From an uncultured Clostridia bacterium (lineage in GTDB: Bacteria > Bacillota > Clostridia > Oscillospirales > Ruminococcaceae), in NCBI GenBank assembly GCA_944385925.1, contig CALWZE010000002.1, positions 1 through 64,000 on the forward strand: DNA of 64,000 nucleotides. Reading direction: 5' to 3'. Shown here one piece after another: positions 54,091 through 60,523 of the stretch (position 1 is its first letter; the number at the start of each line of letters is the position of its first letter). A model generated the notes under the pieces. The model saw only the letters and a list, made by a program, of their open reading frames with translations. It was not told where the DNA came from and made no database searches. The translations under genes and the position numbers were made by a program.

Positions 54091-55695
54091 TCAATCCTCC
54101 GAACCAAACTCAAGTTCATCCACAAAGCAGTCCTGGAACTGCGGTTTGCTTGCAAGCTCCAAAAACTCGGTCGTCCGCGCAAGCATACCCGCATGATCAA
54201 ACTCTGCGGCGCTGATCGCCGCAAGCTTGGCGCCCTCACCCGCCGCGTTGCCAATTGGAACGATGCGGTCGATCAATTCCGCGGGGATAAGCCCGATCGC
54301 ACAGGCGCTTTGCGGAGACATGTAGTTTCCAAATGCGCCGGCAATATACACCTGCTGAATATCGCCGACCTGTTTTCCAAGCTCCTCGGACATCAGCTGA
54401 ATACCCGCCGCAATCGCGGCCTTTGCAAGCTGAACTTCCCGAATATCCTTTTGAGAAAGGTAAACCGGCTTTCCTGTTCCGGTTTCGTTTTCAAAGGCGA
54501 CCACAAAACAGGGCTGGTTGTCTATGCGCACAAAGCGGTGCAGGTTCGCCTGCGCGCCGCTGCTTTGTGCCTCTTCAGCGCTCAGCAGACGGCCGCTTTG
54601 TTCGATATATCCTTTTTGCAGCAGCGCCGCAACCAGGTCCATCAAACCCGAACCGCAGATTCCGGTCGGCGGCACGGCGCCGATCACCGAATAAATCAGC
54701 TCGTCTCCCTCGAAGTGCAGATGATCGATCGCCCCGGTTGCACCGCGCATACCGCAGGCAATTTTTGCGCCCTCAAATGCGGGACCGGCAGCGGTTGAGC
54801 AGGCAATGCGCCGCGTGCGGCTGCCGAGAACAAGCTCGCCGTTCGTTCCAATGTCGATCATCAGCGTCAGCGCATCGATGTGGTCAAAATCAGTGGCAAG
54901 AAGACAGCCGACCGTATCTCCGCCCACAAAGCCCGCAATGTTCGGGAACAAGAGCAGCCGGGCCTGCGGATGAACGTGCAGACCGAGCTGTGCAGGGTCC
55001 ATCACACGCGCATCCCTTTCGCGGGGCATGTAGGGATTTACGACCAGCGTATCCGGCAGCAGTTCAACAAGCAGATGGTGCATGCAGGTATTGCCCACCA
55101 CGGAGATCAGCTCAACTTCTTCCCGCGCAAGGCCGGCTTCCTCGGTCAATTTTCCAATTAGAACATCCAGTGCGCCGCGCACCGCGCCGCTCAAAGCCTT
55201 CTGTCCTTCGGCGCCATGTTCAAGCACATAATTGGCGCGTGAAATAACGTCCGCGCCGAACTTGATCTGCGGGTTCATCATGCTGCTGGCGCCTGTCTGC
55301 TCACCATTTTGCAGCAGATACCCGACTATGGTTGTGGTTCCGATATCAAAAGCGATCGCAACATGCGCTGTACCGGGCTGATGCGCGTCGGTTCCGTATG
55401 GCGCAAGCGGCACGGCGCGCATCGCGCCATGGGTCAGGATCTGCTCCTTTTTATCTCCGATCAACGGGTCAACCACGAGATCCGACTCTATTCTGGTTTG
55501 ACAGGCCAACGCTTCTCCCTGGCAGGGGCCCTGCAAAATGCGCACACGGCATTTTCCGCAATTTCCCTTTCCGCCGCAGGGCGCGTCCGGCGTCAGACCG
55601 GCCTCAATCATCGCCTCCAGCAGCGTCATGCCGGCCTTTGCCTGATAACACATACCTGCCGGTTCAAATCGGACTGTATATCTTCCCATTTTCAT
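54091..55695 (-). CDS. Corrinoid activation protein (RACo-like, ferredoxin plus ASKHA domain)
   Basis: A 534-residue ATP-dependent reductive activator of corrinoid proteins. The N-terminal [2Fe-2S] ferredoxin domain carries CGGKGNCGKCRVRI and a fourth cysteine in ALACQTRI. A linker is followed by the ASKHA ATPase region, with GTAHVAIAFDIGTTTIVGYL and TLMIDIGTNGELVLGSRTR as phosphate loops. GAFGNYMSPQSACAIGLIP is another signature of the family. Such proteins return accidentally oxidised Co(II) corrinoid to the active Co(I) state. The gene lies between the two corrinoid protein genes and overlaps DUF2284 closely. A GC-rich hairpin separates it from the upstream corrinoid gene. Confidence 0.93.
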   Translation of the reverse strand: MKMGRYTVRFEPAGMCYQAKAGMTLLEAMIEAGLTPDAPCGGKGNCGKCRVRILQGPCQGEALACQTRIESDLVVDPLIGDKKEQILTHGAMRAVPLAPYGTDAHQPGTAHVAIAFDIGTTTIVGYLLQNGEQTGASSMMNPQIKFGADVISRANYVLEHGAEGQKALSGAVRGALDVLIGKLTEEAGLAREEVELISVVGNTCMHHLLVELLPDTLVVNPYMPRERDARVMDPAQLGLHVHPQARLLLFPNIAGFVGGDTVGCLLATDFDHIDALTLMIDIGTNGELVLGSRTRRIACSTAAGPAFEGAKIACGMRGATGAIDHLHFEGDELIYSVIGAVPPTGICGSGLMDLVAALLQKGYIEQSGRLLSAEEAQSSGAQANLHRFVRIDNQPCFVVAFENETGTGKPVYLSQKDIREVQLAKAAIAAGIQLMSEELGKQVGDIQQVYIAGAFGNYMSPQSACAIGLIPAELIDRIVPIGNAAGEGAKLAAISAAEFDHAGMLARTTEFLELASKPQFQDCFVDELEFGSED

Positions 55696-55839
55696 GCCCT
55701 CTCTTCCCGTCCGGCTTTCGCCGGTTTGCCGGCATTTTTCACATTCTTTATTAGTATAAAAGAAATTGCCGCCGCAGGCAACAGCCGCTTTGGTTTATTT
55801 AACGCGCGCCCGCATGATCCGGCAACCGAATATAAATCC

Positions 55840-55873
55840 GCGCGCCGCGCAGCCTATCGGCCGCGCGGCGCGC
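55840..55873 (-). promoter_or_regulatory. GC-rich hairpin between corrinoid protein and activator genes
   Basis: Perfect 11-bp stem of only G and C (55840-55850 and 55863-55873) with a 12-nt loop. On the minus strand it is followed by GGATTTATATT, not a clean T-run. It could be a 3'-end stabiliser or partial terminator that makes the activator less abundant than the methyl carrier (inference). Confidence 0.6.
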
Positions 55874-55898
55874 ATACAGGTAGATAATAAGAATGCTA

Positions 55899-56537
55899 TT
55901 AGCAGCCAGCGAGCTTCTTCGCAAGCTCTGCCGCGCTCGCGGCGTCGGGGGAATAGCCATCCGCACCGATCTCATCCGCGAACTCCTGGGTAATGGGAGC
56001 GCCGCCAACCATGATCTTGATCTTGTCACGGAAGTCGGACTCGTTCAGCGCCTTGACCGTGTCGCGGAGCGACGGCATGGTGGTCGTCAGCAGCGCGGAA
56101 AGCGCAACGATCTTGGTATCCGGATTCTCTTTATAGCACTCGATGAATTTCTCAATGGGAACATCAACGCCAAGGTCGATCACCTCGAAGCCGGCGCTTT
56201 CGATCATCATGCCGACGAGGTTTTTGCCGATGTCGTGCAGGTCGCCCGCAACAGTACCGAGGATCAGCTTGCCGTTTGCGCCCGCAGCGCCCGAAGCAAG
56301 GTGCGGTTTAAGGACTTCAACGCCCTTTTTCATGGCGCGAGCCGCAACAAGCATCTCAGGAACAAAAATCTCACCGTTTTTGAACTTCTCGCCGACAACC
56401 GCCATCGCAGCGATCATGCCGTCGTTAAGAATTTCGGTAGCATCGCATCCGGCGTCCAGCGCTTCCTGAACAATTCCGCCAACGATCTTCGCTTTGCCGT
56501 TCTGTACCGCCTGGGCGACTTCTTCAATCTTGGTCAT
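55899..56537 (-). CDS. Methyltransferase corrinoid protein (first copy)
   Basis: A 212-residue methyl-carrying cobalamin protein, MtaC/MtgC-like. The cap domain has IVQEALDAGCDATEILNDGM and GEKFKNGEIFVPEMLVAARA. The B12 motif is GDLHDIGKNLVGMMIESAGF, followed by ALSALLTTTM and MVGGAPITQEFADEIGADGY. GGAGGAGAATTACA precedes the ATG. It lies about 100 bp downstream of the methyltransferase on the same strand, so these two probably form the working carrier/methyltransferase pair. Confidence 0.95.
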   Translation of the reverse strand: MTKIEEVAQAVQNGKAKIVGGIVQEALDAGCDATEILNDGMIAAMAVVGEKFKNGEIFVPEMLVAARAMKKGVEVLKPHLASGAAGANGKLILGTVAGDLHDIGKNLVGMMIESAGFEVIDLGVDVPIEKFIECYKENPDTKIVALSALLTTTMPSLRDTVKALNESDFRDKIKIMVGGAPITQEFADEIGADGYSPDAASAAELAKKLAGC

Positions 56538-56638
56538 TGTAATTCTCCTCCAAATTTTCGGTTTTTAGAATTATTGTATAGCCTCACCCGCCGTCCGGCA
56601 TGACGACAGGGGATAAACAAAATAGAAAACTTATCCTG

Positions 56639-57565
56639 TTACTGCTTAACCGGTCCAATCAGGCCCTCGCGATAAATGCCGATGTATTCCAGGCAGAACT
56701 CATCTTCCTCCGGGTCAAGCAGCATTTCGGCCGCATACTTCATGCCCAGCGCATCCCGCTCGGAAATACCGGCCATCTCGCAGCCTTTGGCGACGAGCGC
56801 AACCTGATCGTCCCCGTCCTTATAACCGGCTTTGAGCTCTTCAGCCGCCTTGATGACCGCGGTCATGCCCTTGTTGGTCGGGTCAACGATCGCGCTGTCC
56901 ATGCCGGCAAGGATGGACAGGAACATAAAGCTCTGGTTGACAAGCTTGCGCACGGGCAGGCTGAAAGAGATATTGGAAAGGCCGCTCGTTACGTGAATGG
57001 CCGGATACTCCGCTTTGATCTGCCGCGCGCATGCCGCAAAGGTCAAAAACGCTTCCGGCTCGGTCGAACGGGTCTCCACCAGCGGATCGATGTGCAGGCG
57101 GGACGGGTCGATGCCAAATTCCTTCGCCTTGGCCATAATGCCGTGGAAAACCTCCATGCGGCGCTCGACCGTTTTGGGAATTCCCTTATCGTCGCACAGC
57201 AGCGCGACGATCTGCCAGTCGGTGTTCGCAACAACCGGGAAAACCACATCAATCTTGTCGCCCTCAAGAGAAACCGAATTGAGCAGTCCGGGCTTTTTGC
57301 AGAACGGAAGCGCTGCCACGCAGTTCCTTGCGCTCGGGCTGTCCACGCAAATCGGCGTGTCGCAGACCTCCTGAACAAGATCGATCATCCATTTCATGGT
57401 CTCAACTTCGACGTTCTCCTCCACCGATGCACAGACATCAATGAAGGTTGCGCCTGCATCTGCCTGCGCTTTTGCGCGCGCCTTAATAAATTCAGCGTCT
57501 TTATCTGCGATCGCCTGCGCGACTGCAGGGATCGAACCATTAAGCTTTTCACCGATAATAATCAC
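56639..57565 (-). CDS. Methyltetrahydrofolate:corrinoid methyltransferase (pterin-binding, AcsE/MtgA-like)
   Basis: A 308-residue TIM-barrel enzyme of the dihydropteroate-synthase/MeTr family that moves methyl between a corrinoid protein and tetrahydrofolate. It begins MIIIGEKLNGSIPAVAQAIA. Pterin contacts are in AGATFIDVCASVEENVEVE and the TPICVDSPSAR loop; FPVVANTDWQIVALLCDD and HVTSGLSNISFSLP carry the conserved Asn, Asp and Ser residues. It starts at GTG 57565 after GGAGG. In the usual scheme it takes methyl from the corrinoid protein to give methyl-H4folate for the Wood-Ljungdahl or one-carbon pool; the reverse direction is also possible. Confidence 0.93.
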   Translation of the reverse strand: MIIIGEKLNGSIPAVAQAIADKDAEFIKARAKAQADAGATFIDVCASVEENVEVETMKWMIDLVQEVCDTPICVDSPSARNCVAALPFCKKPGLLNSVSLEGDKIDVVFPVVANTDWQIVALLCDDKGIPKTVERRMEVFHGIMAKAKEFGIDPSRLHIDPLVETRSTEPEAFLTFAACARQIKAEYPAIHVTSGLSNISFSLPVRKLVNQSFMFLSILAGMDSAIVDPTNKGMTAVIKAAEELKAGYKDGDDQVALVAKGCEMAGISERDALGMKYAAEMLLDPEEDEFCLEYIGIYREGLIGPVKQ

Positions 57566-57606
57566 GAGACATCCTCCTGCAAACAGTTGTCAGTTTGTAC
57601 AAGCTC

Positions 57607-57635
57607 ATTGTAACAGAATGCAATTCCGCTTGTAA
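57607..57635 (-). promoter_or_regulatory. Promoter of the corrinoid gene cluster
   Basis: Minus-strand TTACAA (57635-57630), 17-bp spacer, TACAAT (57612-57607), about 35 nt before the GTG start. The weak -35 box fits activator dependence. Confidence 0.65.
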
Positions 57636-57647
57636 TCCGAAATTCCA

Positions 57648-57676
57648 TTGACTTTTTGCGCCCTTCTTCCTACAAT
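57648..57676 (+). promoter_or_regulatory. Promoter of the PucR-type regulator
   Basis: TTGACT (57648-57653), 17-bp spacer, TACAAT (57671-57676), 30 nt before the ATG. It lies back to back with the cluster promoter. Confidence 0.75.
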
Positions 57677-57683
57677 ATGTAGG
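57669..57683. promoter_or_regulatory. Palindromic operator candidate over the regulator -10 box
   Basis: Perfect inverted repeat CCTACAATATGTAGG (6-bp arms around ATA) covering the -10 hexamer of the regulator promoter. Confidence 0.65.
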
Positions 57684-57706
57684 AGAACTGTGCAAGGAGC
57701 GAAAAA

Positions 57707-59278
57707 ATGCGGCTGAGTATTTGTCTGTTGTTACAAAAGCTGGAGAAGGATTACACTTTTCACGCGCCAAAAACTTCGGCTACACGTCTGATTTTACAGC
57801 GTCCGCGCCTGTACAACGGTGAAAGTCAGCTTATTCCCGAGCGCGTCTATATCGGCTTTGCCGCGGAATTAAACGCGCTTCAGAAGGCCGTTCCCGCCGA
57901 TACACTGCTGCTTTGCATAGGGGATAGTCCCCATCTGTGCGCTTTGTCTTACGACAATGTGTGTTATTTTCCTGCTGATGTTTCTCTAAATGCCCTTTTC
58001 AACAACGTGCAATCGGTTTTCGATTTTTACGACCACTGGGAATCGGTGCTGCAAAACAGTGTAAGCGGCAAGGAACCTCTTGCCAACCTGCTCAATGCAA
58101 GCTTTGAGGTTTTCCATAACCCGATTTTTGTCAACGCCTCCGACTTTTTTCTTGTCGCCTATTCCAACATCATCGAGAACAGTAAATCAATGGAGCTTCT
58201 GACCGATCCGATCCAGTCTTATGAAACGATGAGCACCCTCAAGCTCGATCCTTTTTTCAATCAGGCGCGCACCTTTACCGACGTCTTTACGCTGCCCGAT
58301 TATCTGACGGGCTACCGCGAACTGTGCATCAACCTGTTCGAACATAAGAGCTTTGCCTACCGGATACGGATACCGGAAATTCTCGAGCCGATTCCCGACG
58401 GATATGAGGCGCTGCTGCGATATCTTGCGGAATATATTCAGCTTGCGCTTCGCCAGACCGATCTCGGCGAATCCCATCGTCCCTTCTCGCTGGAATCGCT
58501 GCTGATCGCCGCACTCGATCGCGAACCGGCAAGCTTTGCACGCATCGAAAGAGGATTTTCGGATTTTGGATGGAATCCCAAGGGGCATTACTGTTTCTGG
58601 TGCATCCAGCCTGCGGCAGCCGATCGGGAAAATCAGACGCTGCATTTTATCTGTGACTACTTTGAAAAACTGATTGAAGGCGCCTATGCCTTTATTTATC
58701 AGGATATGATCGCCGTACTTGTCAATCTGGACCGCTTTTCCGGCAGCCGTGACGAAGCGGTGGACCGTGTGCTGCTCTTTTTGCGGGACAGCTATCTTAA
58801 AACCGGCGTCAGCACGGAATTTGAAGGGGTATTGGATCTTGCCAACAACTACGCCCAGGCCCGTCAGGCGCTCGAGCTCGGCGAAAAATACCGGCCGGAA
58901 AGATGGCTGCACCGGTTTGAAGAATATGCGCTGGATTATGTCGTCGAGCGGTGCGCGGGCGGACTTCCGGTTGAGCTTATCTGCGCACCCGCCATATTTA
59001 CCCTGCGCCGGCACGATCAGACCCACGGCACCGAATATCTTCGAACCCTGCGCCTTTATCTGGACAACAGCCTGAACGCAGTGCAGACCGCGCGCGAACT
59101 GTACATCCATCGCAGCACCTTCCTTTACCGTTTGGAAAAAATCTCGGAAATGACCGGCATCGACCTTGCCGATAAAGACACACGTCTTTATCTCACTTTC
59201 TCCTTCCGGATGCTGGACGCCTCCCGTGAGCCGGCGCCCGCCCCTGCACCGGCGTTTCCTCTTGAAGCACTGGTCTAG
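57707..59278 (+). CDS. PucR/CdaR-type transcriptional regulator
   Basis: A 523-residue regulator with the PucR C-terminal helix-turn-helix: YLRTLRLYLDNSLNAVQTAR, ELYIHRSTFLYRLEKISEMT, GIDLADKDTRLYLTFSF. The middle (about 275-400) is a GGDEF-like fold common to CdaR proteins (YCFWCIQPAAADRENQTLHF). The N-terminal 200 residues are a likely ligand-sensing region with no named domain. AAGGAG lies 8 nt before the ATG. PucR-type activators commonly lie beside corrinoid O-demethylase and methyltransferase operons, so this one is predicted to sense the methylated substrate and control the divergent cluster. Confidence 0.88.
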   Translation: MRLSICLLLQKLEKDYTFHAPKTSATRLILQRPRLYNGESQLIPERVYIGFAAELNALQKAVPADTLLLCIGDSPHLCALSYDNVCYFPADVSLNALFNNVQSVFDFYDHWESVLQNSVSGKEPLANLLNASFEVFHNPIFVNASDFFLVAYSNIIENSKSMELLTDPIQSYETMSTLKLDPFFNQARTFTDVFTLPDYLTGYRELCINLFEHKSFAYRIRIPEILEPIPDGYEALLRYLAEYIQLALRQTDLGESHRPFSLESLLIAALDREPASFARIERGFSDFGWNPKGHYCFWCIQPAAADRENQTLHFICDYFEKLIEGAYAFIYQDMIAVLVNLDRFSGSRDEAVDRVLLFLRDSYLKTGVSTEFEGVLDLANNYAQARQALELGEKYRPERWLHRFEEYALDYVVERCAGGLPVELICAPAIFTLRRHDQTHGTEYLRTLRLYLDNSLNAVQTARELYIHRSTFLYRLEKISEMTGIDLADKDTRLYLTFSFRMLDASREPAPAPAPAFPLEALV

Positions 59279-59313
59279 CTTGCACGGCGGTTTTGCCATC
59301 GATAAGGCACGCA

Positions 59314-59359
59314 ACAAAGACGCCCGCACGCCTTTTGCGGCGCACGAGCGTCTTTGTTT
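59314..59359. terminator. Bidirectional terminator between regulator and lipoprotein genes
   Basis: Stem ACAAAGACGC / GCGTCTTTGT (59314-59323, 59348-59357) closing a GC-rich inner hairpin, with T-rich ends on both strands. The two genes converge here. Confidence 0.78.
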
Positions 59360-59378
59360 ATGAGTTTCCAGCCAGGAA

Positions 59379-60131
59379 TCAGACCGTTACCGGATACATC
59401 GGCAGCTTGAAGGAATCAATGCGCCAACCGGCATCAGTTTTTTTGAAGACCAGTTCGCTGGTCCGGATTTCGTCATTTGCGGAATCCGGGCGATCGGGAT
59501 ATGCCTCGGCAGCGCCCGGATTAAAAATCGAGTTGCAGTTGACTACAATTTCATCCGCAGTTTCACTTACCAGTTCAAACTCGGTTGTAACATAATCGAT
59601 CTCACTTCCCATACCGCCGTCCAGGCTGTACAGTCCGCCGTTTTCTCCCTGCAGCAGCATATCCACGGCGAGGAATCTATCCGCAAATTCCGAGGTGTAC
59701 ACCGCACGGACAGCCGTTTCAAAGGTGGCCCAATCCGCGAAATTGGTATCGCGATAGTATTCCCAGTTGTACTCGCCCGCCGTGAGTTTATCCTGATAGT
59801 CAAGCGAGTTGTTCATACCGCCGATCTGGTAGATATTGAACAGCCACCATGCAGCTTTGTACAGCTCCTGCAAATCTGCGTCAATGCAGTCGGGGATCGC
59901 AACATCGTTGATCCAGCTGTTTTCCGGATCATTTACCGGAAGCAAAGCCAGAGCGTCCGCTCCGTCCGTTCCATAAACCGGTCCTTCCGGCTCCTGCGGC
60001 TCCTGCGTGGCTTCATTCTCGCCGCCGTTTGCCGGATCATCGGTCTGCTGCGGCTGAGAGTTTCCACCGCAAGCGGCAAGCATGGAAAAACAAAGCAGAA
60101 CCGCAAGCAGAGAAATCAGTACCTTCTTCAT
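59379..60131 (-). CDS. Lipoprotein of unknown function
   Basis: A 250-residue lipoprotein: signal peptide MKKVLISLLAVLLCFSML and lipobox LAAC with the modified Cys at position 21. A Pro/Glu/Gln-rich spacer (residues 25-55) is followed by a globular domain of about 190 residues with several Trp and Tyr (KAAWWLFNIYQIGGMNNSLD, YNWEYYRDTNFADW). I do not recognise the domain; the layout (helical N-part, beta C-part ending TDAGWRIDSFKLPMYP) resembles NTF2-like or DUF4878-type outer domains. It diverges from the FAD oxidoreductase; their -35 regions lie 10 bp apart. Confidence 0.75.
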   Translation of the reverse strand: MKKVLISLLAVLLCFSMLAACGGNSQPQQTDDPANGGENEATQEPQEPEGPVYGTDGADALALLPVNDPENSWINDVAIPDCIDADLQELYKAAWWLFNIYQIGGMNNSLDYQDKLTAGEYNWEYYRDTNFADWATFETAVRAVYTSEFADRFLAVDMLLQGENGGLYSLDGGMGSEIDYVTTEFELVSETADEIVVNCNSIFNPGAAEAYPDRPDSANDEIRTSELVFKKTDAGWRIDSFKLPMYPVTV

Positions 60132-60224
60132 TCTTCTTTTCCTTTCCTGTTTCGGATAGTTAAACTGCGCGGCCGTTAAAAGCTGTCACAGGCCTGCTCG
60201 TCTCTTGTCTGGCGCAGCACATAC

Positions 60225-60252
60225 ATTATAGCACTATATTGCGTCCTTTCAA
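60225..60252 (-). promoter_or_regulatory. Sigma-A promoter of the lipoprotein gene
   Basis: Minus-strand TTGAAA (60252-60247), 16-bp spacer, TATAAT with TGC extension (60230-60225). Confidence 0.75.
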
Positions 60253-60262
60253 TCCCGATTCC

Positions 60263-60291
60263 TTGACTTTTCCCATGCGCCCGGATATAAT
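60263..60291 (+). promoter_or_regulatory. Sigma-A promoter of the riboswitch-FAD oxidoreductase transcript
   Basis: TTGACT (60263-60268), 17-bp spacer, TATAAT (60286-60291). Transcription would start near 60298, 40 nt before the riboswitch aptamer and 225 nt before the start codon. Confidence 0.85.
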
Positions 60292-60337
60292 ACTGCACGG
60301 CTTCGGTCCTCAGAAGGGCGAATCCATCTGTTTTTTG

Positions 60338-60404
60338 GCTTTATATAAGTTCAATAAATGCTTTGAACGTCTCTACCGGCTCGCAAACCTGCCGACTATA
60401 AAGC
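60338..60404 (+). promoter_or_regulatory. Purine riboswitch aptamer, guanine-type, with variant loops
   Basis: Three-way junction with the purine-riboswitch core. P1 is a perfect 8 bp (GCTTTATA 60338-60345 with TATAAAGC 60397-60404). J1/2 begins TAA. P2 is 6 bp (GTTCAA 60349-60354 with TTGAAC 60363-60368). J2/3 is GTCTCTACC (60369-60377), the consensus G-U-Y-U-C-U-A-C-C. P3 is 4 bp (CGGC 60377-60380 with GCCG 60391-60394). J3/1 is GACTAT, with C at the position that reads guanine or hypoxanthine (adenine aptamers have T). Loops differ from consensus: L2 TAAATGCT and L3 TCGCAAACCT. A GC/GC loop-loop contact (60360-60361 with 60383-60384) could replace the normal GG/CC contact. Confidence 0.8.
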
Positions 60405-60481
60405 TCGCTTTCGCCGCATCCAAATTCGGCGGCCGCAGTATTGATGCGGTGCGGGCCGTGCGCTTTTGGCGCGGTGGGTTT

Positions 60482-60510
60482 GCGTTTTATTTTGACTGAA
60501 AATGAAAAGC
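60482..60510 (+). promoter_or_regulatory. Candidate riboswitch expression platform: hairpin abutting the Shine-Dalgarno site
   Basis: GCGTTTTATTTT (60482-60493) pairs with AAAATGAAAAGC (60499-60510): nine continuous pairs, one mismatch, two more, with a GACTG loop. It ends immediately before GGGG (60511-60514) of the ribosome site AAGCGGGG. An alternative partner CGCTTTT (60461-60467) can pair with the same AAAAGCG. No terminator T-run is seen, so control of translation is more likely than attenuation. Confidence 0.5.
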
Positions 60511-60523
60511 GGGGTAATTGACA

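Noticed and set aside
51790..57640. Possible cobalamin riboswitch for the corrinoid cluster
   Set aside because: The leader before the methyltransferase is only about 35 nt, and no B12-box sequence was seen in any gap of the region.
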